Shown: in pieces, positions 24,850 to 32,083 of the stretch
Position numbering within the stretch: position 1 is the first letter of the stretch
How the letters are laid out: every line of letters begins with the position of its first letter
From: Acidimicrobiaceae bacterium
GTDB taxonomy: Bacteria; Actinomycetota; Acidimicrobiia; Acidimicrobiales; Poriferisodalaceae
Length of the DNA stretch: 32,083 nucleotides
Direction: 5' to 3'
Assembly (NCBI GenBank): GCA_026713105.1
Contig: JAPOPC010000009.1
Coordinates: 1-32,083, forward strand
Position numbers and translations under genes: made by a program
The notes under the pieces: generated by a model
The model's database searches: none
What the model saw: the letters and a program-made list of their open reading frames with translations, nothing else
Told to the model about the DNA's origin: nothing

Positions 24850-26982
24850 ATGAGTTCGCCATCCAATTGTCAAGATAATACGGCCCGAAATGCCAGTGAT
24901 TCCGGGGATTTTCCACATGGTGCGTGGCCATCGCCGCTGCAGGCGGCCGACGTCGCAGCGGGAGCTGTGCGTCGGGTGGAACCCCGGGTCGCGGGAAGCT
25001 GGGCCTACTGGGTCGAAGAGCGGCCGCTCGAGCGCGGGCGGGGCGCCGTCGTCCGGGTGAGGCTCGACGGGCCCGATGCGGGGCCCGCGGACGTTCCCCA
25101 TACATCAGAAGCAGACATCCGCACCGCTGTGCACGAATACGGCGGCGGGGCATGGCTGCCGTTGGAAGCGCCAGACGGAAGCCACTTCGTGCTGGGCAGT
25201 TGCATGAGGGACCACCGGATCCGGCTGTTCGACGTGGCGGGAAACACTGCCCCGCACCCGATTACCCCCGAACCCGATGTGCCGGGGAGCCTGCGCTATG
25301 CCGACCCGGCGCTGGTGCCCTCACCACGTCCCGCCGCCGGCGACGGGAGATTCGAACCGGTCACGGTGTGGGTGCGAGAGTCCCACCCCGACACCGCAGG
25401 CGAGCCGACCAACGAGCTGGTCACGGTGCGCCTCGACGGGACGGTCAGCGTCGTGGCATCCGGTGCCGACTTCTACTCCTCGCCTCGGCCTTCGCCGGAC
25501 GGATCCGAGCTGGCCTACCTCAGCTGGGACCACCCGAACATGCCGTGGGACCACACCCGCCTGCATCTGGTCGAACTCCGCGACGGCGAGCCGGTGCCGG
25601 GCACCGACCGGGTGCTGTGCGACGGCCCCGCGTTGACCCAGCCCGCATGGAGCCCCGACGGCGACCTGCACATCGTGACCGACGTCGACGGCTGGTGGTC
25701 GATCCATCGCGTCGATGCCGAGACCGGTGACACCGAACCGCTGCTGGCTGACGCTGAGGTGAGCAGCGCCCCCCGCGAATTCGGGGTTCCTGCATGGGTG
25801 TTCGCGCAGGCCACCTACGGCTGGGCCGGTGACGGCACGCTGATATGCACGTGGTCGTCCGGCGGTGTCGGGCATCTCGGGATCATCCACGACGGACAGG
25901 TGGAGGAAGTCCCGAGCGGGTTTACCGACTTCGGCCGCCTGGCGGTGACAGTCGGCGGCTCCGTCGTCACAGTGGCCGCAAGCTGGACACACCGCGCTGC
26001 CGTGGTGGAGATCGCAGCCGACGGCACGCATCGCCAGCTCAGCGCCGCCGAATCCTCAACCCTGGAGCCCACCGACGTCTCGGTCCCCGAAGCATTCACC
26101 TTCGACAGCGCCGACAGGCGCCAAGCGCACGCGTTCTTCTTCCCGCCTGCCAACTCGGCGCTGTCCGGGCGTCTCGCTGAGGCCGCTGCTCGCGGCTCGT
26201 CCGTCGAACCGTCCCCCGCGGACGCTGACGGGTCAGCTTCGTCGAGCGAGCTTCCGCCGCTGCTGGTGCTCAGCCACGGCGGGCCGACGGGCTCGGCCCG
26301 CAGCTCGCTCGATCTGGGCATCCAGTACTGGACGACCCGTGGCATCGCCGTGGTGGACGTGAACTACGGCGGCAGCACCGGCTACGGCACCGCCTTCCGC
26401 AACCTGCTGGCGGGCCAGTGGGGCGTCGTGGACACGCAGGATTGCATCAACGCCGCGCTGCATCTGGCCCGCGAGGGCGCTGTCGACCCGCAGCGACTGG
26501 TCATCAAGGGCGGCTCGGCTGGCGGCTACACCACGCTCTGTGCGCTCACGGGCAGCGACGTGTTCGCCGCCGGCATCTCCCGCTACGGCGTGGCCGACCT
26601 CGAAGCGCTCGCCCGCGACACGCACAAGTTCGAGGCCCGATATCTCGATGGGCTGATCGGCCCCTGGCCCGCCGAGGCCGACCTGTACCGGGAGCGCTCG
26701 CCGATCTGGCGCACCGACCAGCTTGCGACCCCGATGATCGTGCTGCAGGGCACCGAAGACCGGGTGGTGCCCCAGAGCCAGTCCGAACAGGTCGTGGAAG
26801 CTCTGGCGAACGCGGGCGTGCCGCACGCCTACCTGCTGTTCGAGGGCGAGGGGCACGGCTTTCGCCGGGGGCCCAACATCGTGGCCGCGCTCGAAGCCGA
26901 GCTGTCCTTCCTCGGCCAGGTCCTGGGCTTCGAGCCTGCAGGCGACATCGCCCGCGTCGAGGTGCGCGAGGGCCACCAGTAG
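24850..26982 (+). CDS. S9-family serine peptidase (acylaminoacyl/dipeptidyl peptidase type)
   Basis: A 710-residue prolyl-oligopeptidase-family hydrolase that cleaves short peptides. An N-terminal beta-propeller (about 30-430) is followed by an alpha/beta-hydrolase domain. The catalytic triad is visible: Ser556 (GGSAGG), Asp637 (GTEDRVV) and His669 (GEGHGF). The oxyanion region LSHGGPTG is also present. There is no signal peptide, so it is probably cytoplasmic. The ATG at 24850 has GAGGAACCT upstream. The first 22 residues are encoded by noticeably AT-richer DNA and are not part of the usual family start, which resembles the following GAWPSPLQAADVAAG. No alternative in-frame start is visible, however. 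Confidence 0.9.
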   Translation: MSSPSNCQDNTARNASDSGDFPHGAWPSPLQAADVAAGAVRRVEPRVAGSWAYWVEERPLERGRGAVVRVRLDGPDAGPADVPHTSEADIRTAVHEYGGGAWLPLEAPDGSHFVLGSCMRDHRIRLFDVAGNTAPHPITPEPDVPGSLRYADPALVPSPRPAAGDGRFEPVTVWVRESHPDTAGEPTNELVTVRLDGTVSVVASGADFYSSPRPSPDGSELAYLSWDHPNMPWDHTRLHLVELRDGEPVPGTDRVLCDGPALTQPAWSPDGDLHIVTDVDGWWSIHRVDAETGDTEPLLADAEVSSAPREFGVPAWVFAQATYGWAGDGTLICTWSSGGVGHLGIIHDGQVEEVPSGFTDFGRLAVTVGGSVVTVAASWTHRAAVVEIAADGTHRQLSAAESSTLEPTDVSVPEAFTFDSADRRQAHAFFFPPANSALSGRLAEAAARGSSVEPSPADADGSASSSELPPLLVLSHGGPTGSARSSLDLGIQYWTTRGIAVVDVNYGGSTGYGTAFRNLLAGQWGVVDTQDCINAALHLAREGAVDPQRLVIKGGSAGGYTTLCALTGSDVFAAGISRYGVADLEALARDTHKFEARYLDGLIGPWPAEADLYRERSPIWRTDQLATPMIVLQGTEDRVVPQSQSEQVVEALANAGVPHAYLLFEGEGHGFRRGPNIVAALEAELSFLGQVLGFEPAGDIARVEVREGHQ

Positions 26983-27003
26983 CGGCCCCAATAGGTTCAT
27001 GCC

Positions 27004-27840
27004 GTGTACAGCTTCGCCCGGAGACCGATCTGGCTGGCCGGACACGCGCTCGCCGGGGGGCTGCTGGCGATCTTTCTGATTGCAGGCTTCTGGCAGCTCA
27101 GCCGCCACAACGAGGTGCGTGACCGCAACGCAGCGATCGCCCAACGTGATGACATGCGGGCGCTGGATGCCGACCGCTTCTTCGAAGCCGTGACGAACGC
27201 CGGGCTCGTAGAAGAACTGGAGTACCGGTCGGTGAGCCTGCCGATCGGCCGGTTTCACTGGCAGGAGTTGATGCAGATCCGCAACCGCAGCCTCAACGGC
27301 CGCGCCGGCTGTCACCTTGCCGTGCCAATGGAGACAACCGCTAACGACAGCGACGGGCTCCTCGGCGTTCTCGTGACAGTCGGGTGGCTGCCCCAGCAGG
27401 CATGTGCATCGCTGCTCGATGGCGACGTCGACGTCTTCGAGCACCGGCTGCCGCCCACTGGCCAGATCACTGGCCGCATCCGGCTGAGCCAAGAACGCGG
27501 CCTGCTCGGGCCCGCCGACCCAGCCCAGGGACAGCTCAGCTCGCTGGCCCGCACCGATGTCGAGCGGATCGACCAGCAGACCACGCTGGACCTGGCGCCG
27601 GTGTACGTCGAGATCATCAGCGCAGTCGACGAGAACGGCTCAGCGATCGGTCTCGGTACGCGCCCAGGCGACACTCTCCCTACGCATGAGCCGCTGCCGC
27701 CGCCAGAGCTCGACGCCGGCCCGCACCTGGGCTACACGTTCCAGTGGTTCAGCTTCGCTGCGGTCGCCATCGTCGGCTACACGCTCGTGCTGCGCCACCA
27801 AGCCCGCAAAGGCGATTCAGAACAGATCGCCGACGACTGA
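27004..27840 (+). CDS. SURF1 family protein (cytochrome oxidase assembly)
   Basis: A SURF1/Shy1-like membrane protein of 278 residues, expected to help haem insertion or assembly of haem-copper oxidase. It has the family layout: a short basic N-terminus, a membrane helix ending in GFWQLSRHNEVRDRN, a large extracytoplasmic domain with VLVTVGWLPQ, and a second membrane helix near the C-terminus (GYTFQWFSFAAVAIVGYTLV). The start is GTG at 27004, giving the typical MYSFARRPIWL N-terminus. It lies 21 bp behind the peptidase gene and converges with the aminotransferase gene, with only 3 bp between the stops. Confidence 0.88.
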   Translation: MYSFARRPIWLAGHALAGGLLAIFLIAGFWQLSRHNEVRDRNAAIAQRDDMRALDADRFFEAVTNAGLVEELEYRSVSLPIGRFHWQELMQIRNRSLNGRAGCHLAVPMETTANDSDGLLGVLVTVGWLPQQACASLLDGDVDVFEHRLPPTGQITGRIRLSQERGLLGPADPAQGQLSSLARTDVERIDQQTTLDLAPVYVEIISAVDENGSAIGLGTRPGDTLPTHEPLPPPELDAGPHLGYTFQWFSFAAVAIVGYTLVLRHQARKGDSEQIADD

Positions 27841-27843
27841 TTG

Positions 27844-28998
27844 CTAGCGGCCGATGGCTTTGGCCATGCGAGCGGTGGCCTCGTCGAGCATGGCAGGCGA
27901 GGTGGCAAAGTTGAGGCGCACGTGGCCGGCGCCTTCGGGGCCGAAGTCCAGCCCAGAGTTCAGATACACGCGACCCCGCCCCAGAAAGACCGAGGCGGGA
28001 TCGTCGCCGAGGCCCAGCTCCCGGCAGTCCATCCACGCCAAGTAGGTGGCGTCAGGCGGGCGGTACCCGACTTCGGGCAGTCGCTCGGCCAGCAGCTCCG
28101 CCAGCAGGTGACGGTTGGCGTCAAGTCCGGCCACCAGCTCGTCCAGCCAGTCCAGCGCCTCGGTCCACCCGGCGATGGTGGCTACCTGGCCGAGGATCCC
28201 GATGCCGCCGATCAGCCGCTTGGGGATCTTCTTTGTGATCGGGCCGTAGCGCGATGACGCCGAGTGCAGAAACGCCATCCGCAGTCCCGCCATGTTGAAC
28301 GACTTCGTGGCAGCGGTCACCGTGACGGTGCGCTCGGCGGCCAGCTCGCTGACCGACGCCACCGGAATGTGCCGCCTGGGCGCATACACCAGGTCGCAGT
28401 GGATCTCATCGGAGATGACCACCAGGTCGTGACGCTCGGCAATATCGATCACTGCGGCGATGTCGTCGGCGTCGAGCACCATGCCGCAGGGGTTGTGCGG
28501 CTGACACAGGATCACCGCGGTCACATCAGGCGCCGAAGCCACCGATTCAAAATGGTCCAGATCGAGCCGCCAGCCGTCGTCGTGGCGGATGAGCGGATTG
28601 GGCACCACGCGGCGCCCGTGTCCCTCGACACTGGAGAAGAACGGCGGGTAGGCGGGGGTCTGGAAGATGATGCTGTCCCCCGGATCCGTCAAGTATGTGA
28701 TCGCCAGCTCCAGGCCCTGGATCACGTCGTGAACCCGGACGACGTCGAGCGGGTCGACCTGCCAGCCGAACGCCTCGCCCATGCGCTTGGCGAATACACG
28801 CACCACCGGAATTGGCTGGTCGTAGAAGTCGTAGCCCAACCCGCCCGTGTCGATGCGTTCACGCACGGCGTCGAGCACGACTGCGGGCAGCTCCACGTCC
28901 ATGTCGGCGACCCAGGCCGCCAACACGTCGGGGCCTTCTCGTCCCCACTTGATGCCCGGGCGGTTCCGAACCCGTTCCGAATCCAAGTCGAAAATCAC
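27844..28998 (-). CDS. MalY/PatB-type PLP-dependent C-S lyase / aminotransferase
   Basis: A fold-type I PLP enzyme of 384 residues, closest in pattern to the PatB/MalY group (cystathionine beta-lyase activity). Motifs are WVADMDVELP, YDFYDQPIP, NPCGMV with Asn169, SDEIHCDLVY with Asp197, and TAATKSFNMAGL with the PLP lysine Lys232. AHVRLNFA-type sequence near the C-terminus carries the carboxylate-binding arginine. The start is GTG at 28998. It may release thiol and pyruvate from cystathionine or S-alkylcysteines. A true substrate cannot be assigned from the context. Confidence 0.88.
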   Translation of the reverse strand: MIFDLDSERVRNRPGIKWGREGPDVLAAWVADMDVELPAVVLDAVRERIDTGGLGYDFYDQPIPVVRVFAKRMGEAFGWQVDPLDVVRVHDVIQGLELAITYLTDPGDSIIFQTPAYPPFFSSVEGHGRRVVPNPLIRHDDGWRLDLDHFESVASAPDVTAVILCQPHNPCGMVLDADDIAAVIDIAERHDLVVISDEIHCDLVYAPRRHIPVASVSELAAERTVTVTAATKSFNMAGLRMAFLHSASSRYGPITKKIPKRLIGGIGILGQVATIAGWTEALDWLDELVAGLDANRHLLAELLAERLPEVGYRPPDATYLAWMDCRELGLGDDPASVFLGRGRVYLNSGLDFGPEGAGHVRLNFATSPAMLDEATARMAKAIGR

Positions 28999-29031
28999 GA
29001 GGCGACCCTACGCGCCGACACTTGTTGCTAC

Positions 29032-29090
29032 CCGCTCTTGTTCCCCATGCTCATGCGATTGGACTCACGGGCCGCTCGGGCCACGGCTTC
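29032..29090. repeat. Dispersed intergenic repeat, copy C
   Basis: This copy starts CCGCTCTTGTTC, has a 19-base replacement in the middle, and ends CTCACGGGCCGCTCGGGCC plus ACGGCTTCG exactly as copy A. It abuts the stop codon of the TauE/SafE permease gene (minus strand) and fills the gap to the aminotransferase gene. Confidence 0.75.
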
Positions 29091-29094
29091 GTCT

Positions 29095-29835
29095 CTAGTA
29101 CAGGCCGATCATGCGGCCGGCGAGACCGAGTACCGCCACCACCAGGACAGGGCGGATGAGACGCTCGCCACCGCGCACAGCCCAGCGGGCGCCCAGCCAG
29201 CCGCCGACCGCGAAGCCAGCCGCGACGATGACGGCGAAGCCCCAGTGCACCTGGTCGTTCAGGATGAACACCGGCACCGCCACGACGGTCAGCACGGCGA
29301 TCACCACCACCTTGACCGCGTTGGCGTTCACCAGGTCCAGGCCGGCGTGCGACAGGGCCAGCACCAGGATGAGCCCCACTCCGGCTTGGAACGCCCCGCC
29401 GTACGCGCCGATCAGGAAGAACACCACGACGGTCAACCACGTCGGCCAAGCGATCTCGGAGCTTCGAGCCTTGGGCGGCCGCAGGCTCAACACCAGCAGC
29501 GGAATCATGAGGATGCCGAAGACTCGCTCGAATGCCGTGTCGCTAAGCAGGCTCGACACGGCGTAGGCGCCGATCACCGAGCCTGCCACCGCGGGGATGA
29601 GCACGGGCACCGACCGACGCAGCCCCGATACGCCTTCGGATCGGTACCCGGCGACCGAGGCCACGTTCTGGGTCACGACGCCGATGCGGTTGGTGCCGTT
29701 GGCCACGAGCCCGCCGAGATCGCCGACCACGGTGAGCAGGCTGACCGTCAGCAGCGAGCCGCCGCCGGCCATGGCGTTCACCACGCCGGCCACCACACCC
29801 GCGGCGGCGATGAGCGCGATCTGCCCTATATCCAC
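29095..29835 (-). CDS. TauE/SafE family sulfite/anion exporter-type permease
   Basis: An integral membrane protein of 246 residues with about eight hydrophobic segments. The N-terminal repeat GVVAGVVNAMAGGGSLLTVSLL and the glycine-rich second repeat GAYGGAFQAGVGLILVLAL are characteristic of the TauE/SafE/UPF0721 family. Members are linked to export of sulfite, sulfoacetate or other small anions. Substrate unknown. The start is GTG at 29835. A dispersed repeat follows its stop, then the PatB-like lyase gene on the same strand. A shared role in sulfur metabolism is possible but speculative. Confidence 0.88.
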   Translation of the reverse strand: MDIGQIALIAAAGVVAGVVNAMAGGGSLLTVSLLTVVGDLGGLVANGTNRIGVVTQNVASVAGYRSEGVSGLRRSVPVLIPAVAGSVIGAYAVSSLLSDTAFERVFGILMIPLLVLSLRPPKARSSEIAWPTWLTVVVFFLIGAYGGAFQAGVGLILVLALSHAGLDLVNANAVKVVVIAVLTVVAVPVFILNDQVHWGFAVIVAAGFAVGGWLGARWAVRGGERLIRPVLVVAVLGLAGRMIGLY

Positions 29836-29868
29836 TGGCGGAGGCCCATCAGCGCGAGTCCACCAGCG

Positions 29869-30348
29869 CTAGGTCTGGGACGCAGGTCCGGGTGCGAGCT
29901 GAGTCGTCTGCTGACGCAAGAGATGATCGGCCAGCACGAGGCAGACCATCGCCTCGACCATCGGCACCGCCCGGGGCAGCACGCACGGATCGTGACGACC
30001 TCGTGCGGCCAGCACAGTCGCCTCGTTGGCGTTTGTGACGGTCTTCTGCTCGGAGGCAATGGTGGCGGTGGGCTTGAACGCGACGCGCAGCATGATGTCG
30101 GCGCCGTTGCTGATGCCGCCCTGGATGCCGCCGCTGCGATTGGTGACCGTGACGGGGCGGCCGTCGGGACCGGGGGCGAACTCGTCGTTGTGCGTGCGGC
30201 CCGTCATCAACGTGCCGGCGAAGCCGCTGCCGATCTCCATGCCTTTCGCGGCCGGCAACGACATCACCGCTCCCGCCAGCTCTGCGTCGAGCTTGTCGAA
30301 GACCGGCTCCCCCAGGCCCCGGGGCGCGCCCCCCGCCACCACGCCCAT
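29869..30348 (-). pseudogene. aroC: Chorismate synthase, C-terminal part only (truncated at a sequence junction)
   Basis: The frame encodes about the last 155-160 residues of chorismate synthase, which makes chorismate from EPSP in the shikimate pathway. Recognisable blocks are [47 protein letters not shown] and [13 protein letters not shown]. The family is about 360-400 residues, so more than half is missing. Similarity runs through GLGEPVFDK (about 30315) and possibly a further 40-50 bases to a weak GGSV-like match. The frame then closes at a stop near 30373, and birA sequence takes over on the other strand. The methionine at 30348 is not a true start. The gene was probably intact in its source genome and is cut here by a chimeric join. 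The end coordinate is approximate. Confidence 0.85.
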
Positions 30349-31126
30349 GCCGCCGGCGACGCTGCCGCCGGGCTACGCTCTGATCGCGCTCGACGAAGCC
30401 GGCAGTTCCAACGACGAGGCCAGGGAGCGGGCGGCCTGCGGCGCGCCCGACGGCACGGTCGTCTGGGCGCGGGTACAGCGGGCCGGGCGCGGACGACGGG
30501 GCCGCTCCTGGGTCTCGCCTCCGGGCAATCTCTATTTCTCCGTGATCCTCCGCCCGAACTGTGAAGCGCGGAGCGTCGCCCAGCTCTCCTTCGTTGCCGC
30601 GCTTGCCGTCCTCGACCTCGTGGATGGATCGCTGCCCGGCCGGGCGCGCTGCAAGTGGCCGAACGATGTGCTCGTGGATGGCGGCAAGGTGGCCGGGATT
30701 CTTCTCGAATCCGCACTCGGGCCGGGCGGGCGCGTGGACTGGGTGGTGCTCGGCATCGGCGTGAACCTCGCGTGCCACCCCGGCATCGAGGGGCCCATCC
30801 CTTCGACGAGCCTCGCTGACGCCGGCGCCATGATGCTCGCGCCGGAAGAGGCGCTATCCTCGGTACTGGCGGCGCTTGCCCGACGCAGGCGAGAATGGGA
30901 GACGCAGGGCTTCGCGGCGGTACGAAGCGCCTGGCTCGCCCGTGCCCACGGGCTCGGCGGCCCTGTGACGGTCGCGAATGGCGAGCGGCGCCTGACCGGG
31001 ATCTTCGAAGGCCTCGACGCGGAGGGCGCGCTGGTGCTCGCTCAGCCGGGCGGGGAGAAGCTCTCCATCGCGGCCGGCGACGTGTTCTTCGGCGATGCGG
31101 AGGCGGCGCATGCTGCTCGCGGTTGA
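30347..31126 (+). CDS. birA: Biotin--[acetyl-CoA-carboxylase] ligase
   Basis: A 259-residue BirA without the N-terminal DNA-binding domain, so a ligase only. It forms biotinoyl-AMP and biotinylates the carrier protein. Motifs are [11 protein letters not shown], the AMP loop [38 protein letters not shown] and [10 protein letters not shown]-terminal SH3-like domain follows. The ATG at 30347 gives [17 protein letters not shown], a normal start for this class. An open frame extends upstream to 30026, but only as antisense of aroC. The stop overlaps coaX by 17 bp. The sequence style and gene order fit Alphaproteobacteria, unlike everything to the left. Confidence 0.92.
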   Translation: MPPATLPPGYALIALDEAGSSNDEARERAACGAPDGTVVWARVQRAGRGRRGRSWVSPPGNLYFSVILRPNCEARSVAQLSFVAALAVLDLVDGSLPGRARCKWPNDVLVDGGKVAGILLESALGPGGRVDWVVLGIGVNLACHPGIEGPIPSTSLADAGAMMLAPEEALSSVLAALARRRREWETQGFAAVRSAWLARAHGLGGPVTVANGERRLTGIFEGLDAEGALVLAQPGGEKLSIAAGDVFFGDAEAAHAARG

Positions 31127-31901
31127 CGCCGGCAATACCAACACCGTCTTCGCCGTGTTCGATGACGGCGGGGAAGGGGAGGAGGCACCGCGCGGCCAGT
31201 GGCGGGCCATGACCGATGCCCGGCGCACCAGCGACGAGTACGCGGTCTGGCTCGGTCAGCTCCTGGCCCAGGCCGGTGTGCAACTCGCCGATATTGACGA
31301 GGCCATCGTCTCCAGCGTGGTGCCGCAGGGGATCGGAGCGCTGAAGTCTCTATGCACGGACCATTGCGGCTGCGAGGCGCGGGTGGTCGGCGAGCCGGGG
31401 GTCGAGCTCGGCATCGCGGTCAACGTGCCCCGGCCCGAGGAGGTGGGGGCCGACCGGCTGGTCAACACGATCGGCGCCCACATCCGCCATCCGGGCGCGC
31501 TCATCATTCTCGACTTCGGCACCGCGACCACCTTCGATTCCGTGAGCGCCGAGGGGGCTTACGAAGGCGGCATCATCGCGCCGGGAATCGGGCTCTCGCT
31601 GGAGGCGTTGCACCAGGCGGCCGCACAGTTGCCGCGCATTGCGGTCAAGCGCCCCGAAGAGGTGATCGCCAAGGCGACGGTGCCGGCCATGCAGTCCGGC
31701 ATCTATTGGGGCTACGTGGGGCTGATCGAAGGGATCGTCGCGCGCATGAAGGCCGAGATCGCGGCACCCGTGACGACGGTCGCGACCGGCGGGCTGGCCG
31801 GCCTCTTCGGCGATGCCACGGACGCGATCGACGCGGTCGATCCCGATCTGACGATCCGGGGCCTCCGCGAGATTCACCGGCGCAACCGGGGAAGCCCATG
31901 A
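31110..31901 (+). CDS. coaX: Type III pantothenate kinase
   Basis: CoaX phosphorylates pantothenate, the first step of CoA synthesis. It is an ASKHA-fold kinase of 263 residues. Motifs are [18 protein letters not shown] at the N-terminus (phosphate 1 loop), [11 protein letters not shown], and [11 protein letters not shown]. The ATG at 31110 gives the standard N-terminus. An in-frame ATG at 31095 would add only five residues, MRRRR. It overlaps birA by 17 bp and the next gene by ATGA, forming a tightly packed operon. Confidence 0.94.
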   Translation: MLLAVDAGNTNTVFAVFDDGGEGEEAPRGQWRAMTDARRTSDEYAVWLGQLLAQAGVQLADIDEAIVSSVVPQGIGALKSLCTDHCGCEARVVGEPGVELGIAVNVPRPEEVGADRLVNTIGAHIRHPGALIILDFGTATTFDSVSAEGAYEGGIIAPGIGLSLEALHQAAAQLPRIAVKRPEEVIAKATVPAMQSGIYWGYVGLIEGIVARMKAEIAAPVTTVATGGLAGLFGDATDAIDAVDPDLTIRGLREIHRRNRGSP

Positions 31902-32083
31902 ACGCGCCCTCGGCGGCTGCCGCGCCCAGTGTCCAGCGCGAGGCGCTGCACTTCCTGCCCCTCGGCGGGGCCGGCGAGATCGGCATGAACCTCAACCTCT
32001 ACGCCTGCCAGGGCCAGTGGCTGATGGTCGATCTCGGCATCACCTTCGCGGGCGACACGCTGCCCGGGATCGACGTGCTCATG
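31898..32083 (+). CDS. Ribonuclease J, N-terminal fragment (runs off the right edge)
   Basis: The first 62 residues of a metallo-beta-lactamase-fold ribonuclease. [20 protein letters not shown] and [20 protein letters not shown] match the start of alphaproteobacterial RNase J. The HxHxDH metal site lies beyond the window. The ATG overlaps the coaX stop (ATGA). The order birA-coaX-rnj is a conserved alphaproteobacterial arrangement, normally downstream of the nuo operon. Confidence 0.88.
   Translation, partial: MNAPSAAAAPSVQREALHFLPLGGAGEIGMNLNLYACQGQWLMVDLGITFAGDTLPGIDVLM

Noticed and set aside
30026..30346. Extending birA upstream to 30026
   Set aside because: That part of the frame is antisense to aroC and lacks BirA similarity. 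The ATG at 30347 gives a normal ligase N-terminus.
28264..30564. A 766-residue open frame on the plus strand
   Set aside because: It runs antisense to the PatB-like lyase, the permease and aroC, and its translation is His/Arg/Gln-rich with no motif. In GC-rich DNA long antisense frames arise by chance.

Overview
The window is about 30.3 kb of high-GC DNA from an actinobacterium, with about 1.7 kb of what looks like alphaproteobacterial DNA joined to its right end. The actinobacterial part fits an Acidimicrobiia-like environmental lineage: GTG starts are frequent, third codon positions are almost all G or C, and it carries a RecR/DnaX/TadA/tRNA-Ser housekeeping neighbourhood next to CoA-ester catabolism. 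The exact taxon is inference. The sequence itself carries no species marker.

Layout, left to right. (1) 1-146: the tail of an ISL3-family insertion sequence with its inverted-repeat end. (2) 235-1440 (-): a MenE-like acyl-CoA ligase. (3) 1506-4695 (+): methylthioribose-1-phosphate isomerase (mtnA), then a class II aldolase fused to a short-chain dehydrogenase. (4) 4750-9735 (-): a complete BMP-type nucleoside ABC importer (lipoprotein, two permeases, double ATPase). Regions 3 and 4 together suggest uptake and salvage of 5'-modified nucleosides through a DHAP-forming aldolase route. (5) 9811-12986: a methylmalonyl/ethylmalonyl-CoA epimerase and a crotonyl-CoA carboxylase/reductase (-), divergent from an acetyl-CoA acetyltransferase (+). 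This is a core of the ethylmalonyl-CoA pathway. (6) 13027-16065 (-): a small unknown protein, recR and dnaX. (7) 16441-18036 (+): tRNA-Ser(GGA), a membrane di-iron hydroxylase of the sterol-desaturase family, and tadA. (8) 18054-22719 (+): boxC, boxB and a benzoate-CoA ligase, giving part of the aerobic benzoyl-CoA epoxide pathway. (9) 22755-24677: tRNA-Ser(CGA) (-), xseA and xseB (+). (10) 24850-29835: an S9 peptidase and a SURF1-family protein (+), then a MalY/PatB aminotransferase and a TauE/SafE permease (-). (11) 29869 to about 30345 (-): the C-terminal part of chorismate synthase, cut off. (12) About 30347-32083 (+): birA, coaX and the start of an RNase J gene, an order typical of Alphaproteobacteria.

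Metabolically, the box genes would turn benzoate into acetyl-CoA and succinyl-CoA. The thiolase/Ccr/epimerase set would let the cell assimilate acetyl-CoA without a glyoxylate shunt, so the two sets fit together. BoxA, BoxD, the remaining ethylmalonyl-CoA enzymes and any nucleoside phosphorylase are not in the window.

The most notable points are the abrupt junction inside aroC near 30.32-30.37 kb (most simply a chimeric assembly), the predicted nucleoside-salvage neighbourhood, the partial box cluster directly behind tadA, and several unexplained repeats. These are a dispersed hairpin element in three copies, a 29-bp tandem repeat across two convergent stop codons, 20-bp-period repeats abutting tRNA-Ser, and a perfect 14-bp hairpin behind xseB.
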